NCBI RefSeq assembly: GCF_030246905.1
Contig: NZ_CP126741.1
Coordinates: 3,100,001-3,164,000, forward strand
Source of the DNA: Microbacterium sp. zg-Y818
GTDB lineage: Bacteria > Actinomycetota > Actinomycetes > Actinomycetales > Microbacteriaceae
Direction of reading: 5' to 3'
DNA: 64,000 bases
Under the pieces are notes generated by a model, which was not told where the DNA came from, did not search any database, and was given only the letters and a program-made list of their open reading frames with translations. This document shows, piece by piece, positions 35,572 to 44,118 of the stretch. A program made the translations under genes and the position numbers. Numbering within the stretch: the stretch's first letter is position 1; the number at the start of each line of letters is the position of its first letter.

Positions 35572-36954
35572 TCACTCCGACAGGGCGGAGGTCAGGGCCT
35601 GAAGGTCGTTACCGCGCCACGCCTGCTCCAGCGCCTCGTCGACGCGCGACGCGCCGAGGACCGGCAGGGCGAGGGCCCGGAACTTGTCCTCGATATCGGC
35701 GTCGCTGAGCGGATTCTCCGGTTCCCCGAGCGGGTGGTGCACCCGCGCGCGCACGACCTCCCCGCCGTGCAGCGTGATCTCCACCTCGGCCGCCCGCTCC
35801 CGCGGGTACGCGGACTGGGCCGCCTCGTCGAGGTGGACCGTCACGCGCTGCGCCAGCGCCTGCACGTCCGGGTCACCGAGACGATCCGGCTCGAAGGTGC
35901 AGAGATCGACCGTGCCCTGCACGAGGGCGGCGGAGACGGCGAACGGCAGGCTGAACTGCGCCTGCATGACGGTGGTGGGGTCGCGTCTGTCCAGTCGCGC
36001 GGCGAGCTCGAACGTGCCGACGCGGATCCGGTCGATCCGGGACAGGTCGTCGCCGACGACGGTGCGCAGCTGCCGCGCCGCGTCGATCGCGCCGTGCAGG
36101 TGCCGGCAGCACGGGTAGGGCTTGACGTAGGTGCGCAGCGCGCGCCACGAGGTGCCGAGGCCGCCCAGCAGCGCGTCCGGCTTCCACTGCCCGCGGGCGA
36201 ACGCGGCGAAGTAGCCGTCCTTCCCCTCGAGGATCGTGTGCGGTCCGAAGATCCCTGCGGCGGCGAGTTCGGCGCACATGACGCCCTCGCGCGCAGCCTT
36301 GCCGGTGTGAAGTCGCTTCACCTCGGAACCGTGCGCGTGGTATTCGCGCAGCCCGCCGGCGGAGGATCCGGCCAGGCCCAGCGCGCCGGACATCTGCTCG
36401 GGCGACAGACGCAGCAGGCGGCCGACCGCCGCCGTGGCTCCGAACACCCCGGCCGCCGGGGTGTTGTGGAAGCCCGCGCGCAGCACACTCGGGTGGCCCG
36501 CCTCGGCGATCCGGGCGGTGACCTCCACGCCGATTACGGCGGCAGCGGCGACGTCATCGATGCTGACGCCCCGCGATTCGCCGGCCGCGAGCACCGCGGG
36601 CACGACGCACCCGCCGGGGTGCACGGAGCCGGGGGTGTAACCGTCGTCGAGCTCGAGACCGTGGGCGGCGGCGCCGTTGACGTACGCTGCGGCCGTCGCG
36701 GTGAGGCGCGGACCCGCGATGACCGTCGCCGCACGTCCCGGTTCGGCGGTGCGGAAGTGCTCGCGCAGCGTGCGGGAGAGTTCCGTGCGGCTGCCGGCCG
36801 TGGCTGCGGCGAGGTAGTCGATGATCATCCGCCGCCCGTGGTGCAGCAGCTCGGGCGGCAGGTCGGTGCCGCTGGCCCACTCGGCGATCGTCCGCGTCGC
36901 GGAGGCGCTGGGGTCGTGCGCGGTCACCGGGGGCGTGGGGTGCGCCGATGGCAT
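35572..36954 (-). CDS. MmgE/PrpD family protein 3
   Basis: 460 residues. RRMIIDYLAAATAGSR, GAAAHGLELDDGYTPGSVHPG, GFHNTPAAGVFGATAAVGRLL and VKPYPCCRHLHGAIDA place it in MmgE/PrpD with the same K-x-Y-P-C-C loop as paralogue 2. First gene of a two-gene minus-strand unit; an island operator lies 50-62 bp upstream of its ATG. Three such proteins in one regulon suggest either several stereo- or regio-isomers of the substrate or successive steps on related acids. Confidence 0.88.
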   Translation of the reverse strand: MPSAHPTPPVTAHDPSASATRTIAEWASGTDLPPELLHHGRRMIIDYLAAATAGSRTELSRTLREHFRTAEPGRAATVIAGPRLTATAAAYVNGAAAHGLELDDGYTPGSVHPGGCVVPAVLAAGESRGVSIDDVAAAAVIGVEVTARIAEAGHPSVLRAGFHNTPAAGVFGATAAVGRLLRLSPEQMSGALGLAGSSAGGLREYHAHGSEVKRLHTGKAAREGVMCAELAAAGIFGPHTILEGKDGYFAAFARGQWKPDALLGGLGTSWRALRTYVKPYPCCRHLHGAIDAARQLRTVVGDDLSRIDRIRVGTFELAARLDRRDPTTVMQAQFSLPFAVSAALVQGTVDLCTFEPDRLGDPDVQALAQRVTVHLDEAAQSAYPRERAAEVEITLHGGEVVRARVHHPLGEPENPLSDADIEDKFRALALPVLGASRVDEALEQAWRGNDLQALTSALSE

Positions 36955-37003
36955 GGGGCCTCGATTCTGCTCTGTCGCCGCTGACGCGGGCCGAATCTAC
37001 GGA

Positions 37004-37016
37004 ATATACAATATAC
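37004..37016. promoter_or_regulatory. operator upstream of the MmgE/PrpD 2-3 unit
   Basis: ATATA-CAA-TATAC, a perfect RTATA-N3-TATAY palindrome inside the imperfect wider repeat GGAATATACAATATACC (37001-37017). It lies in the 112-bp gap that separates the island from the second ABC importer. Confidence 0.78.
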
Positions 37017-37066
37017 CACGTCATCGATCCGCTGAGCTGGGGCGAGCAGGCCCACGGCCGCCGGTG

Positions 37067-37915
37067 TCAGGCCGCGCGGTTCAGCGCGGCCGGGATGTGC
37101 TCCGCCCACTCCGCGGGCGACTCCGCCGCGGGCGCCGCCGGGAGGGTGCCGGTGCCGTCGGGGTGCGGGATCGCCGCGAGCAGATCCCGGGTGTACGGGT
37201 GCACGGGGTGGGCCCAGACGAGCGGGGTCGGCCCCGACTCCACGATGCGCCCCCGGTACATCACCGCCACCCGATCAGCCATGAGCCGCACCACCGAGAG
37301 GTCGTGCGAGATGAAGAGCATCCCGGCCCCCGACTCCAGGCACAAGGTGCGCATCATGCCCGCGACGGATGCCTGTGCCGACGCGTCCAACGCCGAGATC
37401 GGCTCGTCCGCGACGATGAGGTCCGGGCGCGCGGCCAGCGCCCGGGCGATCGCGACGCGCTGGCGCTGACCTCCCGACAGCTGGTGCGGATACCGGCGGG
37501 CGAACGACGCCGCGAGCCCGACCGCCTCGAGCCATTCCTCCGGTCGCGCCGACACCGCACCCCGGCTGCGCGCGGCACGCGCGCCGTCGGCGATCTGCTG
37601 CGCGACCCGCACGCGCGGATTGAGCGACGAGTTCGGATCCTGGAACACCATCTGCATCGCGGTCAGCGCCGTCGGCCGGGTGCGCAGTCCCAACGGCGGC
37701 ACCGCGGCCCCGTGGTACGACACCGCGCCGGAGTGGGGGCGCTCCATCCCGACTACCGCGCGGGCGGTCGATGATTTGCCGCACCCGCTCTCGCCGACGA
37801 GCGCCAGCACCTCTCCGGGCACGATCCGCAGCGACACCCCGTCCACCGCGCGCAGCGCGCCCCGTCCGCCGTACTCGACGACCAGGTCGTTGACCTCGAG
37901 GATCGGAGCGGTCAT
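37067..37915 (-). CDS. second ABC importer ATPase, DppF type
   Basis: 282 residues. Walker A GESGCGKSS, Q-loop FQDPNSSLNP, signature SGGQRQRVAIARAL, Walker B IVADEPISALD, and C-terminal YTRDLLAAIPHPDG of the oligopeptide-transport class. Start ATG 37915 overlaps the preceding ATPase stop by 4 bp. It ends the second importer operon. Its sequence differs clearly from the DppF-like protein of the first importer, so the two systems are not a recent duplication. Confidence 0.93.
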   Translation of the reverse strand: MTAPILEVNDLVVEYGGRGALRAVDGVSLRIVPGEVLALVGESGCGKSSTARAVVGMERPHSGAVSYHGAAVPPLGLRTRPTALTAMQMVFQDPNSSLNPRVRVAQQIADGARAARSRGAVSARPEEWLEAVGLAASFARRYPHQLSGGQRQRVAIARALAARPDLIVADEPISALDASAQASVAGMMRTLCLESGAGMLFISHDLSVVRLMADRVAVMYRGRIVESGPTPLVWAHPVHPYTRDLLAAIPHPDGTGTLPAAPAAESPAEWAEHIPAALNRAA

Positions 37916-38736
37916 CGTTCGTCCTCCTGGGGGATCTCGCCCGCGACAAGCGGCTCCTGCGCGTCGGGCATGGCCGCCAGAAGCTCGCGCGTGTACTCGT
38001 GGACAGGAGCGGTGAACACCTGCGCACGCGTCCCCGCCTCGACGATGCGGCCGTGACGCATCACCGCGACGTCGTCGGCGATGGCGCTCATCACACCGAG
38101 GTCGTGGGTGACGAGGAGCACGGCGAGGTTCCGCTCGATCGCCAGGTCGCGCAGCAGGTGCAGCATGCCGGCCTGCACGGTGACGTCGAGCGCCGTGGTC
38201 GGCTCGTCGGCCAGCAGCACCTCCGGGTCGCAGGCCAGCGCGATCGCGATCGCCACCCGCTGGCGCTGCCCCCCGGAGAACTGGTGCGGAAATTTCTTCA
38301 GCGCGGCGTCGGGATGCGGCACCCGCACGCGGTCGAGCAGCTCCGCAGCCCGCGTGCGCGCCTGTGCCCGCGAGAGGCCGAGGTGGGTGCGCATCACGTC
38401 CGTCAGCTGCGCGCCGACGGTGAGCTGCGGATGCAGGCTCGCCGACGGGTCCTGGAACACCATCCCGATGCGACGGCCCCGGACGGCGCGGTACCGGCGT
38501 GACGGCATCCCGATGAGCTCTTCGTCGCCGAGCCGGATCGACCCGCTCGCTGTGCCCCCGGCCGGCAGCAGGCCGAGAACCGCCATCGCTGTCATGCTCT
38601 TGCCCGACCCCGATTCGCCGGCCAGCCCCTGCACCGCGCCGGGGCGCAGCGCCAGGTCGATGCCGCGCACGACCTCGCTACGGGCGCCACGAGGCCCCAG
38701 TTCGACGCGTAGGTCGCTGATTGTGAGGGCGTTCAC
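37912..38736 (-). CDS. second ABC importer ATPase, DppD type
   Basis: 274 residues from GTG 38736 (GTGA overlap with the permease). Walker A GESGSGKSM, Q-loop FQDPSASLHP, signature SGGQRQRVAIAIAL, Walker B VLLADEPTTALD. Shorter than usual DppD: the C-terminal Cys-rich iron-sulfur motif is missing after YTRELLAAMPDAQE. Partner of the DppF-like subunit encoded immediately downstream. Confidence 0.92.
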   Translation of the reverse strand: MNALTISDLRVELGPRGARSEVVRGIDLALRPGAVQGLAGESGSGKSMTAMAVLGLLPAGGTASGSIRLGDEELIGMPSRRYRAVRGRRIGMVFQDPSASLHPQLTVGAQLTDVMRTHLGLSRAQARTRAAELLDRVRVPHPDAALKKFPHQFSGGQRQRVAIAIALACDPEVLLADEPTTALDVTVQAGMLHLLRDLAIERNLAVLLVTHDLGVMSAIADDVAVMRHGRIVEAGTRAQVFTAPVHEYTRELLAAMPDAQEPLVAGEIPQEDER

Positions 38737-39677
38737 CGCGCATCCTCCCTCGGGGCGGATGCCGGGCCGCCGGCCGTGACCGTGCCCGTGACGGCAGCCG
38801 CGGCGGCCTCGGCCGGCCGCTCCCGAGCGGCCAGCGGGTCGAGGGCGTCGCGCAGCGAGTCGCCGATGAAGTTGAACGCCATGACGACGGTGAGGATCGC
38901 GAGACCCGGGAACACCCCCAGCCACCAGGCGTCGATGTGCTGCATGGCGGCGGAGATCATCGCGCCCCACTCGGGCGTGGGCGGCTGCGCGCCCAGGCCG
39001 AGGAACGACAGGCCCGACAGCAGCAGGATCGCCGTGCCGATGTCGAGAGCGGCGAGCACGAGCACCGGTCCGCCCACGTTGGGAAGGATGTCCACGCGCA
39101 GCGACCGCAGCGGCGAGAATCCGAGCAGCCTGCCGGCGATGACGTAGTTCTGGTGGCGCAGACTCAGCACCAGCGAGCGGGTGATGCGGGCGTACTGGGG
39201 CCAGGCGACGATGATGCCGGCGATCACCGCGTTCATGATCGAGGGGCCGAGCGCGGCGGCGATCACCATGGCCAGGATCACGGTCGGAAAGGCCATCACC
39301 ATGTCGGTGATGCGCATGAGCACCTCGTCGACCCAGCCGCCGATGTAGCCCGCGACGGCGCCGACGACCGTGCCGATGAGCATGGCGCACACGACGAGCA
39401 CGAGGGCGAGCGGGATGGTCGTCTGCGCACCCGCCAGCAGGCGGGAGAAGACGTCGCGACCATTGGCATCCGTCCCCATGAGCGCCTCGGCGCTGGGAGC
39501 CTGCAGGCGCGGCAGCTGCTGCGCGAGCGGGTCGTGCGGCGTGATCCACGGTGCGAGGATCGCCACGACCACCCACCCGGCGGCGATGACGACGCCGACG
39601 ACGGCCAGCGGAGAGCGCCACGCGGCGGGAAGACGGCGGCGCCGAGGGGCGACGCGGGCGGGCAGCAGCAGATTCAT
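38733..39677 (-). CDS. second ABC importer permease, DppC type
   Basis: 314 residues from ATG 39677, overlapping the DppB-like stop. GTDANGRDVFSRLLAGAQTT is the DppC signature, and the coupling loop is NYVIAGRLLGFSPLRSLRVDILPN. An Ala-rich cytoplasmic tail of about 35 residues follows the last helix. Membrane subunit of the second importer. Confidence 0.92.
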   Translation of the reverse strand: MNLLLPARVAPRRRRLPAAWRSPLAVVGVVIAAGWVVVAILAPWITPHDPLAQQLPRLQAPSAEALMGTDANGRDVFSRLLAGAQTTIPLALVLVVCAMLIGTVVGAVAGYIGGWVDEVLMRITDMVMAFPTVILAMVIAAALGPSIMNAVIAGIIVAWPQYARITRSLVLSLRHQNYVIAGRLLGFSPLRSLRVDILPNVGGPVLVLAALDIGTAILLLSGLSFLGLGAQPPTPEWGAMISAAMQHIDAWWLGVFPGLAILTVVMAFNFIGDSLRDALDPLAARERPAEAAAAAVTGTVTAGGPASAPREDAR

Positions 39678-40738
39678 GACAGCCTCACCCGGGGGTCCAG
39701 CGCGCCGTACAGGATGTCGATCACGAGATTGATGACGAGGTAGATGACGCCGACGACGAGCCCCACGCCGGTGACGGCGAGCAGGTCCAGACCCTTGGCG
39801 GCGTTGTAGGCATAGGTGCCGAGACCCGGCCAGGCGAAGACAGCCTCGACGAGCACGGTGCCCGACAGCAGTGTGCCGAACGCGATGCCGACCATGGTGA
39901 GGATCGGCAGCGCCGCTCCCCGCAGCACATAGCCGAAGACGACGCGCGGTCCGCTCAGTCCCTTGGCGCGCGCGGCGCGGGCGTAGTCGGCATCGAGCAC
40001 TTCGAGCACCGAGGTGCGGATGAAGCGGGTCAGGAGGGCGATCGTGAACAGGCTCAGCACGAACACGGGCAGAGCCAGGTGGCTGACGGCGTCGAAGAAC
40101 CCGACCGAGTCGCCGTTGAGCAGGAAGTCGATCGTGTGGAAGCCCGTGACGCGCGGCGGCGGCGTGATGGTCGGCGACAGTCGTCCCGATCCGCGCACCC
40201 AACCGAGCTCGAGGAAGAAGAAGTTGTACGCCAGGATCGCCATCCAGAACGTCGGGATGCTGAGGCCGACGAGCGAGACCACCCGCACCACCTGATCGGT
40301 GGCCTTGCCGCGACGGTACGCGGCGAGCGTGCCCAGCACGATCGCGACGGCGAGGCTCAGGATGATCGCGTAGAACGCGACCTCGCCCGTGGCGGGGACG
40401 GCCTTGGCCAGGTCGTCGACCACCGCACGGCCCGTCGTGATCGACGTGCCGAGGTCGCCCTGCAGCAGGTTGCCGAGGTAGAGCACGAAGCGCTCAGGCA
40501 CCGACTTGTCCAGCCCGTACTTCTCCTCGTACGCGGCGACGGTCGCCGGGTTCGACGAAGCCCCCTCGCCCAGCGCAGCGCGCACCGGGTCCCCGGGCAC
40601 CAGGACGGTCAGCAGGAACGTCACCAGCACGACGCCCAGGAGCAGGATGACGGAGGTGCCCGCCCGCCGCACCAGGTACCGGGCCAGCGTGTGCCGGCCG
40701 GCTCCAGTGCGACGAGCGGGCGTGGTGGACGTCGTCAC
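39674..40738 (-). CDS. second ABC importer permease, DppB type
   Basis: 354 residues from GTG 40738, one base after the binding-protein stop. LARYLVRRAGTSVILLLGVV and VLVPGDPVRAALGEGAS are the DppB N-terminal marks; coupling loop YARAARAKGLSGPRVVFGYV, C-terminus GALDPRVRLS. A longer periplasmic loop (about residues 175-205, ELGWVRGSGRLSPTITPPPR) is present as in several actinobacterial members. Confidence 0.92.
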   Translation of the reverse strand: MTTSTTPARRTGAGRHTLARYLVRRAGTSVILLLGVVLVTFLLTVLVPGDPVRAALGEGASSNPATVAAYEEKYGLDKSVPERFVLYLGNLLQGDLGTSITTGRAVVDDLAKAVPATGEVAFYAIILSLAVAIVLGTLAAYRRGKATDQVVRVVSLVGLSIPTFWMAILAYNFFFLELGWVRGSGRLSPTITPPPRVTGFHTIDFLLNGDSVGFFDAVSHLALPVFVLSLFTIALLTRFIRTSVLEVLDADYARAARAKGLSGPRVVFGYVLRGAALPILTMVGIAFGTLLSGTVLVEAVFAWPGLGTYAYNAAKGLDLLAVTGVGLVVGVIYLVINLVIDILYGALDPRVRLS

Positions 40739-40739
40739 G

Positions 40740-42329
40740 TCACTGCGTGGGGGAAAGCGCGGTGAGGTCGAGCGTCCACGTCGGGTTGTACGTCAGTCCG
40801 CTCACGGTGTCGTCGGAGGCGATGTTGTTGCCGGGGACGATGAGCGGCACGAACGGACCAGACTCCTGCATGGCGGCGGCATAGGCGCCGAACGCCTCGG
40901 TGCGCTCCTCGACCGACGTCGCGTTGCGCGCTGCGGCGACGAGGGCGGCGATGTCGGCGGATGCCGCGGCATCCCATCCCGCGCGGAGCCCCACCTTCTC
41001 GCCCGGGCCGAAAGGCAGGAACGACGAGGAGTCGGCGTAGTCGGGTCCCCAGTACCACATCGAGAACGCCTCAGTGCCGTTGACGTACGGGTCGATCTCG
41101 GTCGCGAACGGCGCGGGAGCGAGCTCCACGTTGATGCCGGCGGCCTTCAGCTGGTCCTGCACGCGCTCGGCCACGGGCGTGAACTCCACGCCCCCGACCG
41201 GGTTGTCGTTCGGGAACTGCAGCTTGACCGTCTCGCCCGCGTAGCCGGACTCGGCCAGCGCGGCCTGTGCGCGGTCGAGGTCCTGGCCGGCGCCGTCGGC
41301 GAGCGCGCCGGCGAACATCGGCGGGATGACGCCGGTGGCCTGCTCGGCACCCACGCCGGCGAGCTCGAGGATCTTGTCGTAGTCGAGGGCGTAGCGCACG
41401 GCTTCGGCGAACTTCGGGCTCGCCGTGGCGGGGCCGACCTCGGGGTTCTGGTTGATCAGCAGGAAGATCGTCTCGGCCGACGGTACGGAGTCGACGGTGA
41501 ACCCGTCGCCGAGGCCCTCGACCTGGTCGCCGTTCAGGTCGACCGCGATGTTCGAGTCTCCGCCCTTGAGGTTGATCAGCTGGGTGGCGCTCTCGGTGAC
41601 GTTGCGCACCACGATCTTGTCGTACGCAGCGGGAGTGGGCCCGTTGTACTCGGGGTTCCCCACCAGGACGACCTGGGTGGTGAGGTCCAACGAGTCCAGC
41701 AGGTACGGTCCGGAACCGGCCGATGCGCCGTCGAGGAACGTCTGCGCGGCGTCGGTGGTGTCGGTGGCGCCGCCGTTGGCCTCGACCTCTTCGGCGTTGA
41801 GGATCGACAGCGACGGGTTGGTCACGATCGCCGGCAGCTGCAGCGACGGCTTCTCGGTCTTCAGCACGACGGTGGCGTCGTCGACCTTCTCCACCGTGAT
41901 GCCCGTCATGAGGAAGTTGGCTTTGGAGTCGGTCATGCCCGCCACGCGCTCCAGCGAGAACACGACGTCGTCCGCCGTCACCGGGGAGCCGTCCGAGAAC
42001 ACGCGGTCCTCGTCGAGGGTGAAGGTGAACTCGGTGGCGTCCTCGTTCTGCTCCATCGTCGCCAGCGCCGGCTGCGGCGTGGTGTCGTCGCCCTCGAGGG
42101 TGAGCAGCGTGTCGTACACCGCGTGCAGCACCATGTTGCCCGTGGGCACGTAGTTGCGGCCGGGGTCACCGGTCTCGAGCGAGAAGGCGGTGTCGATGAC
42201 GAGCGTGCCGGACGCGCCGTCACCACCGTCCACGTCGGTGTTCGCCGAGTTGCCGCCGGAGCAGCCGGCGAGCGCCAGCGCGGAAACCGCGACGAGCGCG
42301 GCAGCGGCACGGGAGTGGGATCGGGCCAC
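40740..42329 (-). CDS. second ABC importer substrate-binding lipoprotein, family 5
   Basis: 529 residues from GTG 42329 with AGGAGG eight bases upstream; the open frame continues upstream but crosses the divergent promoter. Lipobox ALAGC, then the family-5 fold: VLHAVYDTLLTLEGDD, EDRVFSDGSPVTADDVVFSL, SGPYLLDSLDLTTQVVLVGN, FSMWYWGPDYADSSSFLPFG. The ligand is probably a peptide or peptide-like molecule. Leads the second importer operon and is divergent from an Lrp/AsnC regulator, so amino-acid-type control is likely. Confidence 0.93.
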   Translation of the reverse strand: MARSHSRAAAALVAVSALALAGCSGGNSANTDVDGGDGASGTLVIDTAFSLETGDPGRNYVPTGNMVLHAVYDTLLTLEGDDTTPQPALATMEQNEDATEFTFTLDEDRVFSDGSPVTADDVVFSLERVAGMTDSKANFLMTGITVEKVDDATVVLKTEKPSLQLPAIVTNPSLSILNAEEVEANGGATDTTDAAQTFLDGASAGSGPYLLDSLDLTTQVVLVGNPEYNGPTPAAYDKIVVRNVTESATQLINLKGGDSNIAVDLNGDQVEGLGDGFTVDSVPSAETIFLLINQNPEVGPATASPKFAEAVRYALDYDKILELAGVGAEQATGVIPPMFAGALADGAGQDLDRAQAALAESGYAGETVKLQFPNDNPVGGVEFTPVAERVQDQLKAAGINVELAPAPFATEIDPYVNGTEAFSMWYWGPDYADSSSFLPFGPGEKVGLRAGWDAAASADIAALVAAARNATSVEERTEAFGAYAAAMQESGPFVPLIVPGNNIASDDTVSGLTYNPTWTLDLTALSPTQ

Positions 42330-42428
42330 GGGTGGGTCCTCCTGAGATCGCGGGCTGGACATCCCGAGGGAGCGCAGCGGGTTTTCGGGCACTCTATCCG
42401 AGATTCCGTCACGGACGCGCACTTTCCG

Positions 42429-42457
42429 TTGACGGACGTAACACCCAGGTGCAATAT
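42429..42457 (+). promoter_or_regulatory. promoter of the Lrp/AsnC gene
   Basis: TTGACG (42429-42434), 17-base spacer, CAATAT (42452-42457). The expected start of transcription falls at or beside ATG 42465, making the mRNA leaderless. Confidence 0.65.
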
Positions 42458-42464
42458 GTCCAAC

Positions 42465-43037
42465 ATGAGGGAAACGCGCACGCACTCGGCTGGACGATCG
42501 GCCGTCCAGATCGACGAAATCGGCTACGACATCCTCCGTGCGCTGAGAGATGACGGTCGTGTTTCAATTGCCGCGCTGGCGGCACGCGTCGGCATCTCGC
42601 GGGCCAGCGCGTACAGCCGGGTGGAGGCCCTCACCCGAGCGGGGGTCATCACCGGTTACTCGGCGCGGGTCGATCCTGCCAAGGCGGGCCTCGGTGTCTG
42701 CGCGCTGGTGTTCTGCTCCGTGCACCCGCAGAGCTGGGAGGAGTTCTTCGCCGCGGTCCGGGCTCTTCCCGAGGTCGAATCGGCGAAGATCACCACCGGT
42801 GAGCACGACATCATGCTGCTCGTGCGCAGCATCGACGTCGAAGGCATCCACGCCCTCGTGGTGGGCGGTATCGCCCTGCTGCCGCAGGTGGCGCGCGTGG
42901 AGACCGTGCTGATCCTCAACGAGGTGTTCGAGCGGCCGTACGTACTGCCCACTGACATCCCCGCCCGCAAAGAGGTCATGCCCGAGCGGGGCCTGATGAG
43001 CTTTGTGGCGACGAGCTCGGATCGCCCGTCGGGCTGA
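42465..43037 (+). CDS. Lrp/AsnC family regulator
   Basis: About 190 residues (ATG 42465 chosen from promoter position; ATG 42456 would add three). N-terminal helix-turn-helix (QIDEIGYDILRALRDDGRVS; AALAARVGISRASAYSRVEA) and the C-terminal RAM ligand-sensing fold (AKAGLGVCALVFCSV; PEVESAKITTGEHDIMLLV). Such proteins bind amino acids and act on neighbouring transport genes. Divergently placed against the second importer operon, it probably controls that operon and itself. Confidence 0.9.
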   Translation: MRETRTHSAGRSAVQIDEIGYDILRALRDDGRVSIAALAARVGISRASAYSRVEALTRAGVITGYSARVDPAKAGLGVCALVFCSVHPQSWEEFFAAVRALPEVESAKITTGEHDIMLLVRSIDVEGIHALVVGGIALLPQVARVETVLILNEVFERPYVLPTDIPARKEVMPERGLMSFVATSSDRPSG

Positions 43038-43044
43038 CGCGCGC

Positions 43045-43386
43045 TCAGAGCTGTATGCACACGCTCTCGTGGTCGACGCCGTCCACGACGAAGCTCTCCA
43101 CCAGGCGGAGGCGGCCGTCCTCGGCGCGCTCCGCGCGGCTGTCGGCGGAACCGCGCACGATGCTTCCGTCGGCGGCGAGCGCGTGGGCGAAAGAGATGCC
43201 GACCACGTCGCCGTCGACGCTGCCGACGAAGCGCCCCTCGGTCACGGTGTCGCCGGTGTACTCACCCCACACCAGCAATCCGTCCTGGTGGTACGTGAAG
43301 GTGGTCGGGGACTGCGGATCGACGATGCTGGCGGTGGAGGAGACCATCGCGAACCGCTGGCCATCGAGGTTGATCGGGGAGGGCAT
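43045..43386 (-). CDS. small conserved protein, often labelled n-acetylglutamate synthase
   Basis: 113 residues from ATG 43386; six bases upstream is GATACT, a possible -10. The sequence INLDGQRFAMVSST, FTYHQDGLLVWGEYTGDTV, GRFVGSVDGDVVGISFAHA and GRLRLVESF matches a widespread small beta-rich family that databases call n-acetylglutamate synthase without, to my knowledge, solid proof. No acetyltransferase motif is visible. Function unknown. Confidence 0.75.
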   Translation of the reverse strand: MPSPINLDGQRFAMVSSTASIVDPQSPTTFTYHQDGLLVWGEYTGDTVTEGRFVGSVDGDVVGISFAHALAADGSIVRGSADSRAERAEDGRLRLVESFVVDGVDHESVCIQL

Positions 43387-43480
43387 CCCACGAGTATCGC
43401 GTGAGACGGGCGCCTTCTGCCAAACGGGGCGAGCCGCCCGGCTTGCACCGCGGCAGGGGTCGGGCCTGCATCCTTCGCTG

Positions 43481-43936
43481 TCAGGAGCAGAGGGCCGCCA
43501 GCTCGTCAACGGACTCCTGCACGTCGCGGCTGTCGTCCACGAGGTCGCTCTGGACCTCGGCCAGCAGCGGCGCGTCGTCGGCGGCGGCCTGCAGCTGGTC
43601 GATCAGCAGGCCGACTTCCCTCATGTCCTCGTACACGTCCTCGAGCTCGTCGCGCACCCGCACGTTCGTGACCTGCGCCAGCGAAGTGTCCAGGTCGTCC
43701 GTGGCGGACCGGATCGCCTCCGATGCCCCGGCGTAGTCCTCGTCGTCGATGAGGGCGAGCGCTTGCGTCAGCGCATCCTCGGCGCTCTGGGCCTCGCCTT
43801 GCGCGATGTCGCAGGCCTCGGCGACGGATTGCTCTTTCGTGGCCTGCGTGGCGCCGCCTGTCGCGCCGCCGGCGGTACAGCCCGAGACACCGAGCAGAAC
43901 GATGGCCGCGAGCGCGCCCGTGGTGATCTTGCGCAT
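43481..43936 (-). CDS. small lipoprotein, helical
   Basis: 151 residues from ATG 43936 (GGAGG upstream). Signal peptide with lipobox GVSGC, then a short Gly/Thr/Ala linker and a largely helical, acidic domain: EDALTQALALIDDEDYAGAS, EDVYEDMREVGLLIDQLQAA, VDDSRDVQESVDELAALCS. Two Cys (AEACDIAQ and the C-terminal LCS) may form a disulfide. No family recognised; the helix pattern suggests a coiled-coil or TPR-like bundle outside the membrane. Confidence 0.8.
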   Translation of the reverse strand: MRKITTGALAAIVLLGVSGCTAGGATGGATQATKEQSVAEACDIAQGEAQSAEDALTQALALIDDEDYAGASEAIRSATDDLDTSLAQVTNVRVRDELEDVYEDMREVGLLIDQLQAAADDAPLLAEVQSDLVDDSRDVQESVDELAALCS

Positions 43937-44106
43937 GATGTCGTCCTCCGTGGCGTCCGTGTTCGTAGGCGGCCACGGTACGTCTCGACCGAGGGCCGCG
44001 CCAGGCCCGGGTCTGGCTCGTTGTCGTGCCATTCGGTCGATCCAGGAGAAGTCGAAGACGCCGTCCGGCGCTCCGCGCCCGAGCCGGCCGACGCACCCCA
44101 CCCCGC

Positions 44107-44118
44107 TACCGTGGCACT
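44107..44118 (+). promoter_or_regulatory. -10 box of leaderless promoter (ThuA-like gene)
   Basis: TACCGT (44107-44112), six bases, ATG 44119. Confidence 0.65.

Noticed and set aside
40506..42464. Long plus-strand extension in front of the Lrp/AsnC gene
   Set aside because: It overlaps the binding-protein and permease genes antisense; the regulator begins at 42465 (or 42456) behind its own promoter.
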